From Eunapius fragilis (Eukaryota > Porifera > Demospongiae > Spongillida > Spongillidae), in contig OY811980.1 in assembly GCA_963681505.1 (NCBI GenBank), positions 7,015,572-7,079,571 of the forward strand: 64,000 bases of DNA. The letters run 5' to 3'. Positions 21,641-31,515 of the stretch are shown here, piece by piece. Under the pieces are notes generated by a model, which did no database searches, was not told where the DNA came from, and saw only the letters and a list, made by a program, of their open reading frames with translations. The number at the start of each line of letters is the position of its first letter. The stretch's first letter is position 1. Position numbers and translations under genes: made by a program.

Positions 21641-22171
21641 CAAGCGGCCTGAAGTCTAAGAAATTACTCCAGGGAGCATTTGTAAAAGACCATGACCACC
21701 AAGCATCATCAGGTCCAGCTACTCCGTCAAGAACTTAAATTGTATGATGATACAGGTGATAGTAAAATATTCCCACTATGTTAAATTTTCACATTGCCGC
21801 TCAGCTGGTGCCAATGTCCTAGATGGCGTTGACGGCCATGAAAATAATGCTCCAACCGCATAAGGACATTGAGAAATATGTGCATGCTTATTCTAGATGT
21901 CAAGAGATGAAAGCAACTGAGAACCCTTAAATCCTTGTCGGGTCTTGCTACGGCAATCGTGGTTGCGAATATGCATGAAGATTTTGAAGGGGCCTATATA
22001 TCATAGTTGGGTGATTGTAGCGTTAAGAGGTACAGATTTTTAATTTCTTCTTGGTTATTCTCTAAGGTGTGTTCACCAGGAAAGCCTAGTACTCAAGGCC
22101 AAGCAGGAGGAAGCACTTTTCCATCTGTACAATGGTCGGGATGTATTCGCTTGGTTTCATGGGTACGGGTG
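21640..22171. other. Stretch without a recognised gene
   Basis: Only short frames are visible between the decayed remnants and the 22-kb foldback. No repeat or motif stood out. Confidence 0.5.
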
Positions 22172-22835
22172 GTTATACTGCAGATTAGATACCCCCCTCA
22201 CACTTTACAGCTCACGGGACAAATTTTAATTCACACATGCTTTGAACTAATCAACGCAGCATTCCTACAGGTTGCTACAGTTACAAATGCTACTTTTCTC
22301 TAACACAAACAGTAATAAACTCTTATAGTAATGAGCGTTTCATTTTTCGCCGGTACTGATCCACGACCCTCTTGCAAATTCTCGTTCTAGCTGGGCCTAG
22401 TTTAGGGTCAGTGTAAGGGGGATAAGTACATTGGCTTCACTTAGAGGAAATAATGGGCATTAGTTGGGTGTGTCATGCCTGGATAGGAGGCCAATTTACT
22501 TATCCCCCTTACACTGAACCTAAACTAGGCCCAGCTAGAACGAGAATTTGCAAGAGGGGTGTGGACCAGTACCGGCGAAAAATGAAACGCTCATTACTGT
22601 AAGAGTTTATTACTGTTTGTGTTAGAGATAAAGAAGCATTTGTAACAATAGCAACCTGTAGGAATGCTGAGTTGATTAGTTCAAGGCACGTTATGAAATT
22701 AAACTTTGCCCGTGCAGTAAAGTGCGTGGGGTATCTAATCTGCAAGTATAGAGGCGTTGATTAGTTCAAAGCATGTGTGAATTAAAATTTGTCCCGTGAG
22801 CTGTAAAGTGTGAGGGGGGTATCTAATCTGCAGTA
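22172..22835. mobile_element. Large foldback with a third partial arm
   Basis: 22,172-22,428 pairs in inverted orientation with 22,497-22,748. Then 22,749-22,833 is another inverted copy of the outermost 84 bp, closer to the left arm than the main right arm is. This implies duplication or gene conversion after insertion. Confidence 0.82.
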
Positions 22836-23220
22836 TAACCCGGGAAGTCAATTTGCTACCAACTCTTACCGTTCATTTTCAACTTCAAACTGAAGCGCAC
22901 CACCGCTCCACAAGATTAACGTAGCTCAGTCCTAGTGTAGAAAAGAGTGCTACCCAATGTGTGGGAGGCACAACACTGCCACAAATCCTGCAAGACCTTG
23001 ACTCTTTCCTTGTCTCCATTTCTTAGCATTTATTTTGTTATATTCGAAATGGAGCGCTACGCTGGGCGACGCATATACGACGGTCTGGGACGAGGTAAAG
23101 CTTACGCGGAGAACCGAATTAATATCCGGAAAGGATTACAAACCAAATTACAACAGTGCACCATTCTCCAGATTCTGTAGAATAGCTAGCGCATGCGCAC
23201 CAAGACTTTGCCAATCGATA

Positions 23221-23282
23221 CCAGGCCCTATTTTTTGTCCCCTCTAACTTTAATATAAAAATAGGGCCTGGGGACGAGGCTA
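23221..23282. mobile_element. Second copy of the CCTCGTCCCC MITE family
   Basis: CCAGGCCCTATTTTTTGTCCCC pairs with ATAGGGCCTGGGGACGAGG. The version after the gap (about 45,891) has extra bases in the T-run and CCA(C)GG. Confidence 0.65.
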
Positions 23283-23399
23283 GGCCAATGGAAGCCACGT
23301 TCAATAATATCCCATAAAAATTACAGCAGGTTTATTTGGTGGGGGTCAATAAATAGAATGATATTTTATACTTTTAGTTATGCTCACTCAAAGTGGCCA

Positions 23400-24330
23400 G
23401 AAGTATTTGAGATGTGGGTCCAACACGACAGCTCAGAAAACATTTAAGAATTTGTGACAGGATTATCGACATAGTAACTGCAAGTGGTCATATAATGGCC
23501 ACAATTGACAGAAGCATTGTAAGTGCTAAGCTCCACTCATTGCACTGCAGCTCTTCCCTTCCCCCTCCACTGCACTGCAGCCCCTCCCCTCATCCCCCCT
23601 CATTGCATTGCAGCCCCTCCCCTCGTCCTCTCATAGTACTGCAGCCCCTCCCCCCATAGTATTTAGTTTCGTACCCAGACCCAACTCTTGAAGAGGTGGG
23701 ACTTTTCCCTCTGCAAGAAACTGTGCCAGTTTGTAGAGGAGAGATGAATGACGTGAGGTCAGCCATTCCTTCTTGGGGGTATCTAGATTATGTCATAGAT
23801 TATACACCATTTATTGGAAACTGATCACTATGGACCAATGGATGTCAAAGCATCATTTAGGTGGTGATGAGGTGGGTATGGTATATGTGACTCCACATCA
23901 AACAGTAGTGTGTCCATTCAGCAGTTGCTATAAACATTCACAGCAAATTGATTACAACCTTGAATATGGTAAAAATGCAATTGTCAGTCTATGAGATGGA
24001 TGCGCGGATGAAGTCTGTACCGTCTCTACTATTGTTGATCGCTCTGGAACAAGTGTCAGGTGCATGGTTAATGGTTAATTAATGCATGGTTAATTAATGT
24101 ATGATGGTTAATTGATGATTAATTAATGTATGATTTCAGGCCTTTGCATTTAGAATAATCCACAGTTTTGAAAGAGAATATATGGGGAGGACGGAGGGAG
24201 TAAGAATGTTTGGTCTGTACATGACAGGGTGGATACAGAGAGGGGAGTCCAACGTAATAAAGAAGAGTGTGCGAGAGGCGGGTTTCCTTCTGCTCCAGCT
24301 CCGGGCTGGGAGGGGCATTGTAAGCTAAGG
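23400..24330 (+). other. Unrecognised coding-like exons
   Basis: Pieces look like exons of one plus-strand gene: H-L-R-I-C-D-R-I-I-D-I-V (from 23,435), L-E-E-V-G-L-F-P-L-Q-E-T-V (23,684), H-H-L-G-G-D-E-V-G-M-V-Y-V-T-P-H (23,850), and after TTTCAG a 62-codon open stretch A-F-A-F-R-I-I-H-S-F-E-R-E-Y (24,140-24,325). The L-E-E-V-G-L piece recurs at 28,288. The family is unknown to me. In the second copy (46,804-46,985) a missing G puts a stop in the last piece. Confidence 0.35.
23530..23660. repeat. C-rich CTGCAGCCCCTCC repeat, short array
   Basis: Units near CATTGCACTGCAGCCCCTCC are repeated about five times; it is a smaller relative of the array at 27,880. Confidence 0.8.
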
Positions 24331-24387
24331 ACTGGGTTTTCAACCGTGCTTTAAATGTTTAAAACCACGGCAGGCACAGCAGGCACA

Positions 24388-24500
24388 CCCGGTCAAAAAC
24401 AGCCCTAGTCCCCAGGCCAGGTTATAGGGGCAGCCCTAGTCCCCAGGCCAGCTTATAGGGACAGCCCTAGTCCCCAGGCCAGCTTATAGGGACAGCCCTA
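24388..24500. repeat. 31-bp tandem repeat
   Basis: CAGCCCTAGTCCCCAGGCCA plus GCTTATAGGGA is repeated three times plus a part. Confidence 0.9.
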
Positions 24501-24645
24501 GTCAGTAGCACAATCTCTTTCCCTAGATTAGTATCACTAACAGTTGGGATAGACAATTACCTCCTCATAGTACAATATCCCATAACCCTTCAAGTACCAG
24601 CCATGATACCAGAGAAATGGTGGAATCAGGCTAGATGAGGCTATA

Positions 24646-26607
24646 CATGGTGTTCAATGTTGTACCAATACCACCATCACACTCTGTGTTGGAATGTACA
24701 CTGATCTCACACTAGCAGCACCAGTAAACCTTGCTGCATCAGCCCCCACTAGCTATGCTCTCTCTGTAGCAGCCACTTGTAAGTAGAGAAGAAAGTACAT
24801 CACATGTGTTATGGAAGTGTTGACTCTACCACAGATGGTCCTAACATCACAGGAGGTGTCCAGTTTCAGCTGTTGACTCCTACAAATGTTGATCCACCAG
24901 TGATCCAGTTGACCTGCACCAGCACTAGTTCTCCTCCTACAACTGTGCAGTGGACCATCAATGGAAGTCCAGTGAATGGTGGTAACTACGCTTCCTCTCA
25001 GATAGTGACAGATCGACCAACATCTACTTACAACAACACCCTGACTGTCACTGGGAGAGCACCTGGGATGTACACATGCAATGTCACCACTACCTGCTCA
25101 CCAGTGTGTGGAAGTAATGGGTTTACACACAGATACGATAAAACATCCTTCAATGTATCAGGTAAGTACTGCTTACAAAGTGTGTCTTGTAACTATAGAC
25201 ATGTACCTCTATACAGGTCCTCCTGCCCCACCCCACTGGTGTCACTGCTGTGCAGACTGGTCCCACATCTGTCAATGTCTCTTGGACTGCACCAACCTCA
25301 GGTGGTCCAGTGAGCAGATATGATATCTACTATGTGGCTAATGGAGTTCCAAGTACAAGTGGTGGTTCAACCACTTATACCTCTTATGTCCTCACCAACC
25401 TTCAAGTTGGGGTTCAGTACAACATCTCTGTCATAGCTGTGGGCACTTATATGCCATCTCAAATATCAACAACAGATACAAAGTCCTTTAAATATAGGTG
25501 ATTTCAAACAAGATGATTGGTTCGGCTCGCGCTTAAGTAAAGGTTGTTGTACCACATGTAGGTTTAATGTGTTGTGCTTAGGTTTTATGCATTTGCAATT
25601 TCTGCTCGCATTTCAGCCAGTGTAAATCTGGTCAATCTGCAGCCTATTGCATCTGCATAAGATGTGCATTGTACATCTTTCAGTATACAGTCCACCACCT
25701 GGTCCAGTGAGTGGACTACAAGCCTTCAACAATACCTTCACAACCATCACACTCACATGGCTACCCTCTCCTACCCCCATTGGGGTGACCATCATGTATC
25801 AGGTGACTTACTCCACCAATGGAATAGTCAACACAACCACACCCCCAGTGACAATAACAGGACTGGTACCAAGGACCACCTACACCTTCTCTGTCGTTGG
25901 TTACACCACCACAGGACCAGGGACACCACAACAAGTACAGACCAGTACTGCAGCTATACGTGAGTGTACAGCTGTTACTGTATCTTACATTTGTTCACAC
26001 ATACACCTGCATGATGCTTTAATGTTGTACCCTTCAGCCAATGTGACAGGGGTGGTGGTAGTAGCCACCAACACAACATCTGTCAGAGTGTCCTGGCTGG
26101 CTGTCCAGTGGCTCCCTCAAGATGGCATCCTTACAGGGTACACTGTGTATTATCGTTCTCTTCCCAACACTTCAAAGAGGCAGTCGGGTGGATACATCAG
26201 TCAAACCTTCCCACCAACCACCACCTCTGGGGACATCACCAACCTCAGTCCTAATGGAGCATACCAGTTCAGTGTGGTAGCCATGGTGACCATTGCAGGA
26301 CAGTCATACAATGGAGACATCCCATCATCAGGAGATGACACACCCACCATCACACCAGGTTAGGACTATCTCGTGGCAATATCACAAACTAATGACATGT
26401 GATGTTGAAGGTACTCCAAACAATATGTGTAACTCATACTCTGGAGGAGTGCTTGCTGGCTCACTTATAGCTGAGTTTGTTATCCTTGTGGTTGTTATGG
26501 TGATCATTGTGGTTTTGGTGGAGTACTATAGGTGGAAACAAAGGTGTGGTCTCTATTTAGAATCTGTTTGTACTAATACTTTTTCTGACACCAATCAATC
26601 ACAGTAA
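24646..26607 (+). pseudogene. Gene D: 5'-truncated Ig-FN3x3-TM receptor paralogue with a frameshift
   Basis: Readable exons are 24646-24778 (3' third of the first Ig-like exon), 24835-25161 (Ig, with a different C-terminal piece from A), 25217-about 25497 (FN3), 25684-25959 (second FN3), 26038-26358 (third FN3), and 26411 onward (membrane helix V-I-L-V-V-V-M-V-I-I-V-V-L-V then Y-Y-R-W-K-Q-R). The last frame ends at 26,607, or splices at GTGTGG 26,544. The two extra FN3 domains are not in A, B or F. The first FN3 exon has one extra C near 25,230 compared with A, shifting the frame. The leader and most of the first Ig exon are missing. No PTP exon follows. It could be a pseudogene, or a working gene if that base is a sequencing error. 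Confidence 0.65.
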
Positions 26608-27155
26608 GGCAAGATCAAAAAGTGAATATTCTAACACTCGGTAAACATTTTGAACCAATGCATACATCTCTCCCATGTTTGAACCAATACATACATCTCT
26701 CTCAGTGATGTGATCACCATGAAGTCATGTGATGCATATGATGAAATAAGACCAGGTGAACAGGACTGCTATGAAGTGGTTGGACACAACTAACCAAGAA
26801 CACACAGTTATATTTATATAAAAGTGCCAAAGGTCTTGCTAAGCAGTTACTCTACATTAATTGTAGTACTAGGACATTAGTTAGTTAACTATGTTTGCAG
26901 AGGTACTTCTCTGACGTAATAGCAAAGATGTAAACTTTACATTTGTGTGAAAACATTTCTCCTCTGGTGTTATGGTACACTGTGTGGTGTGCTATGTGGC
27001 ACAAAAGAGCTGGTAGCAAATTCAGCACTTCCCTCTTCCAAACAACACAAATGCAAATTGATTCTAAATCCGTTTTTTTTTTTCAGGCACTAACAATAAT
27101 CACACATGGTTATTGTGATGAGCATATTCATCACAGCCCCACAGACACACAGACA

Positions 27156-27501
27156 GTTAGCTAATCATACCACAAACATGTTTAGCTAAACATCTTTCTG
27201 GGCTGCATATTCGCCGGGTTGAGACAGCTCATAAAATGGTTGGTAGCCATTTTTTCCCTCCTTACAACAGTTTGTTCGTTTAGGTAGCTAAGGGTGCTGT
27301 CAAAACACTACAATATGATTATCATTAATTGCTTTGATTATGGTTAGCTTTGTTGTGACAGCATGGCCGCTGCCTTAAAGGAACAAACTGTTGTAAGGAG
27401 GGAAAAATGGCTACCAACCATTTTATGAGCTGTCCCAGCCCGGCGAATATGTATCCCAGAAAGATGTTTAGCTAAACATGTTTGTGGTATGATTAGCTAA
27501 C
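27156..27501. mobile_element. 346-bp palindromic MITE
   Basis: It starts GTTAGCTAATCATACCACAAA and ends with the inverse. The arms (about 130-140 bp) include CATGTTTAGCTAAACAT, itself palindromic, and AACTGTTGTAAGGAGGGAAA. The loop holds about 60 bp. It is repeated at 49,820-50,165. Confidence 0.88.
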
Positions 27502-27658
27502 CATGGTAAAAGTTTGGTCAGGAATGTATTTTAATATTTTTGGATACATCATACTTCATTAAAAATTCATGACCCCATTCATGGTATGTACTAAAATGAA
27601 TCATTTTTGTGTTCTCCTCTGTATTGACAGTGATTAAGTACAAATTGATCTGACAGCA

Positions 27659-27919
27659 ATGTTGCAGGCTAAAGATATGCTAAACCGAAATGAGCGAGGT
27701 CACAAAGAAAGTGAAAATTTTAATTCCTTGCATTTTAAAACTGTACACTATAGGGTATACAAATGTACTGTTATTTTGCATGTTCCTATGGGGAGAGCAC
27801 ATAGGGAAAGTAGCATGTCCAAACTAGACTATGATGCTAAAAGGGTGGCAAATATATATATGGAATTACCCTACAACCCTCCTCATATTACTACAGCCCC
27901 TTCCCTCAGATTACTGTAG
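27659..27919 (+). other. Unrecognised ORF, 86 codons
   Basis: It starts M-L-Q-A-K-D-M-L-N-R-N-E-R-G-H-K-E and has a mixed composition for 70 codons before entering the C-rich repeat. No domain is recognised. It may belong to the same unknown gene family as 23,400-24,330, since both are followed by the C-rich repeat and the L-E-E-V-G-L piece. Confidence 0.25.
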
Positions 27920-28245
27920 CCCCTCCCCTCACATTACTGCTGCCCCCCCCCCCCTCACAGTAGTGCAGCCCTCTCCCTCAAATTACTACAGCCCCTCCTC
28001 CTCAGTTTACTGCAGCCCTTCCCTCACAGTACTGCAGCCCCTCCCTCACAGTACTGCAGCCCTTCCCTCACAGTACTGCAGCCCTTCCCTCACAGTACTG
28101 CAGCCCTTCCCTCACAGTACTGCAGCCCTTCCCTCACAGTACTGCAGCCCCTCCCTCACAGTACTGCAGCCCTTCCCTCACAGTACTGCAGCCCTTCCCT
28201 CACAGAACTGCAGCCCCTCCCTCACAGTACTGCAGCCCCTCCTCC
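27880..28245. repeat. 22-bp C-rich minisatellite
   Basis: The unit is CTCACAGTACTGCAGCCCTT plus CC, 12 or more copies, degenerate at the start. The long frame across it is a by-product. Repeated at 50,544-50,908 with one C fewer in an internal run. Confidence 0.92.
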
Positions 28246-28439
28246 CATACTTTACATTTATACGCAAGTTTCTTAATTACAAGATGACCCTTGAAGAGGT
28301 GGGACTTTCCCTTCAAGAAACAGTGTTTGTGAAGGAGAGATGAGTGGTCGGGAGGTGTGGTCAAGCCGTTCCTCCTTGGGGTGTGGTCAGCCATTCCTCC
28401 TTGGGGTGTGGTCCTGCTTATCTAGATGTTTTGTGTTCA

Positions 28440-29040
28440 CTCTCTTTACAAAGCAAGAGATAATATCCTGCCATTTATTGCTTATGAACCAGGCTTGACA
28501 TTACATCATCTTGATGCACATGATCTATTAACTTAAATAACAGTGGCATTAATTTATGGCCATGGTTGTATATTATTGCCAGCCACTAGTGGTAAATAAC
28601 GTCCAGTACAACTGACATTATGATTAATGTGTAGCTATTGTAGTGGATTGGAAATATCAACTGACATTGTTTGCAGCTCTTTTAGTTGTCTCCATGTTTA
28701 TGCTTAACTTGTGTTGTGGAATGACTTGTGTAAACTAGAGTGTATCACTGTACGTGAATTTATTTTTGATTTCATTATGATCTTTGTAGAGCTGCATGAT
28801 TTGCTAAGCAACACAATAGAAATCATGGGGCTGCTATCTGCTCATGGTTTCATGGAAAGCCTTTAAAAGCAAGACAATGAAGATCCTGCTAGGTTATGAA
28901 TAGCAAACCATTGTGCATTCATGCATTGGCATTACAAATTTGCAAATTCTGTTCGACAACAAAAGGCAGCTTCCGCAGTTCAAGAGTTAATGTGTAGCTA
29001 TTGTAGTGGATTGGAAATATCTCTACCATTGGTGTTGCAA
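28440..29040. other. Stretch without a recognised gene
   Basis: AT-rich. A 33-bp block (AATGTGTAGCTATTGTAGTG region) appears twice, at 28,626 and 28,988. Nothing else is seen. Confidence 0.5.
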
Positions 29041-30151
29041 TGGTTTAAGATGGCAGACCAGGTGGTTTCCATTCTCCCATATAGGCCTTACCACCAAGCC
29101 CTCAGCCATAAGGGAAACAGCAGCGGCCATTGTGGTCATTGGGTACAGCAGTGCTTGGCTTTGAGGAGTGGGGTACATGTGGTGATGGTCATACAACCCT
29201 ATGGGATCCTGACCAGTCACACTCCATGTTATGAAACGATGGGTAACAGTACCAGTGATTGCATAGCCTTATGCCTCAGCTAGCCTCATGTATCATTGGC
29301 TAACCCCTTATTGGTTAGCCCCCTCATGTATCATTGGCTAGCCCCCTCATGTATCATTGGCTAGCCCCCTGAGAGATATGTACATGTAGTCTAGCTACAT
29401 ATCTCCCTGTGATGGCATCACCATGAATTCATGTGAGGTATATGGTGAAATAAGAACAGGTGGAGAGGACAGCTATGAAGTGGTTGGACACATCTAAAAC
29501 AGAACACACAGTTATGTTTACTAAAGTGCAAGATGTAAACTTTCATTTGTGTAAGATACTTCACCAATGGAGTTATGGTTCACAATGTGATGTGGTATGT
29601 ACGCACATAGCTGAGAGCAAAACCATCTGGATACAATTCATCAGACTTCCAAGTTCAGCACTACACTTTCTCAACCAACACAAACACAAATAGATTCTAA
29701 ATCTTCCACCTATTGTTTTTTTCAGGCGCTCAACAATATTGTTTGTACCTACAAAAAGATTGTTCATGCTTATTGTAATGAGCACATTCATTGCACATAT
29801 CACACATGACACACATCACACTCATCACACAGATACACATGTATGAGAGAGAGAAGAGAGCTCAACTGATATGTTTAGAGTTGTGGACCCCATGCACCCT
29901 CAGTGGATGTTTATCTGTTTATTCCTGCCAGCACAACTGCATTCAATGACGTATACCTATGTGTTGGTTAAGGGGTAGTGCTGTACTGGGGGCATGGGGA
30001 GGGTGGAGTCACAGACTTGGCATATGCATACCCAATGTGTCAAAGTGACTGGAACCTGAAGTGGTTAACCCTGAGAGGGCTCAAATGAAGATAAAACAGC
30101 AAAAGAAGTACCATGATCAGAGTTCAAAGGAACTTCCTCCATTAGCAAAGG

Positions 30152-30508
30152 GTGAGAAGGCAAGGATATGCAAGTGAGAGGAGAATGGGAACCTGCAGTT
30201 GTCATATTCCAAGATCCTATTTTGTGAGAACTGCTAATGGCAAGAAGAAATATCGTCGAAACAGTCGACATCTGCGAAAGTCACATCAACAAGCATGCAA
30301 CCCCATTCACGAAACACTGGGAGATGACCCTGTAGCAGTGGAACCAGCACAAGTGATGAAACCAAATCCTGTATGCACTGCCGTAGGAGTCTTGCAACTA
30401 TCAACCAAAAAGGAATGTGTTAGCATAATCCTGGAACTTTTAGGATTAACAAATATTGTGCATGAATCATGTGGCCTCTATTGCACACTTCATACAGGCT
30501 TGTGCTAA
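30152..30508 (+). pseudogene. Remnant of a Ty3/gypsy integrase C-terminus, F segment
   Basis: This is the counterpart of 1,308-1,408 with a better preserved end (P-R-S-Y-F-V-R-T, Y-R-R-N-S-R-H-L-R-K-S-H). The frame stays open for 118 codons, but the part after the integrase motif is not recognised. Repeated at 52,815-53,171. Confidence 0.58.
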
Positions 30509-30822
30509 CACCTGGTGTGCGAATTAAGTACACTGCTTGGTGGCATGTAGGTTAAGAAATGACTGTAATCATTTCATATAGCTTCTCCCTGAAGTATAGC
30601 AGTGGTCTTGATAAAGCTCAGCAAGCTGTGGACACCCCTGTTAGCGTCATCAAGTTCCCTTCATGTTGGGACGTCCATGCCACTACAAGGCCACTCCCCC
30701 TCTTCCATAGATGTTGCACATCCAGGTTGGGACATCCCCTCTCTTCCATTCCATCACCCACAGGCTATGAATACTGGTGTTCTTATACGCTAGTAGGAAA
30801 AAAACTCAGGAAACAAGTAATA

Positions 30823-30890
30823 AAACATTCTCTATGAGAAAGTTGGTGGCATATAGGATTCGAAAAAGGAAGGAAATAAGGGGGGGTTGC
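30823..30890. mobile_element. Half-copy of the intron-6 MITE family
   Basis: The block ACATTCTCTATGAGAAAGTTGGTGGCATATAGGA and a following AAAAAGGAAGGAA match one arm of the 8,937 element. The second arm is missing. The block recurs at 53,486. Confidence 0.6.
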
Positions 30891-31515
30891 ATTTGAAATA
30901 TAGGACTATTACAATGTTTCTATTACTTGAATAAAATAATTTGAAAACATGCATTAGGTCCTTCTTAGCAGCAGCAGACCAGCTACACACACATACACAC
31001 ATGCACACCCACCACACACCCACACACAAATACACATGCATACACAAATTGACAAAGACCACAGAGTAATGCTTCATCAACACAGAGCAGGCCATGTCAC
31101 TAAACTGAGAGGGAAGGATTTTGGGAGTAAGAGTGGAGTTATGAGGCAGCGTCTGTTCAGTATTTTGAAACCATTAAAATCATTCTCATGACATTTCTAC
31201 ATAGTGGGTAAGTTTCTGGATTTATATCTAGTAGCTATAGCACACCCTTGAATGCCAAATAAACTAATTGCAGAGCTTGTTCAGAAATGCCTGGTGGACC
31301 GTGCAAGTGAGCCAGGACATGCACTCCCTGGACACAAGGCCAACCACTCTACTTAATTTATGCGTGGTTATCCAGTGGGCAATATTAATGATAAAGACAA
31401 AATTAACATAAGGTGAAAAGGACTAACAACTACCGAAATAGGGCCTGGAGACGAGGATAACACCAACCCAACTGATTAAAAAATCTCGTTCCCAGACGCA
31501 TTGTAAGTTTTAGTG

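Noticed and set aside
25250..25501. Alternative acceptor GTGCAG at 25,253 to rescue the frame of gene D FN3
   Set aside because: Joining the phase-1 exon before it to this acceptor does not give the FN3 frame.
27831..28343. 170-codon ORF over the C-rich array
   Set aside because: Driven by the 22-bp repeat; the coding-like piece is only the last 25 codons, already noted as an unknown fragment.
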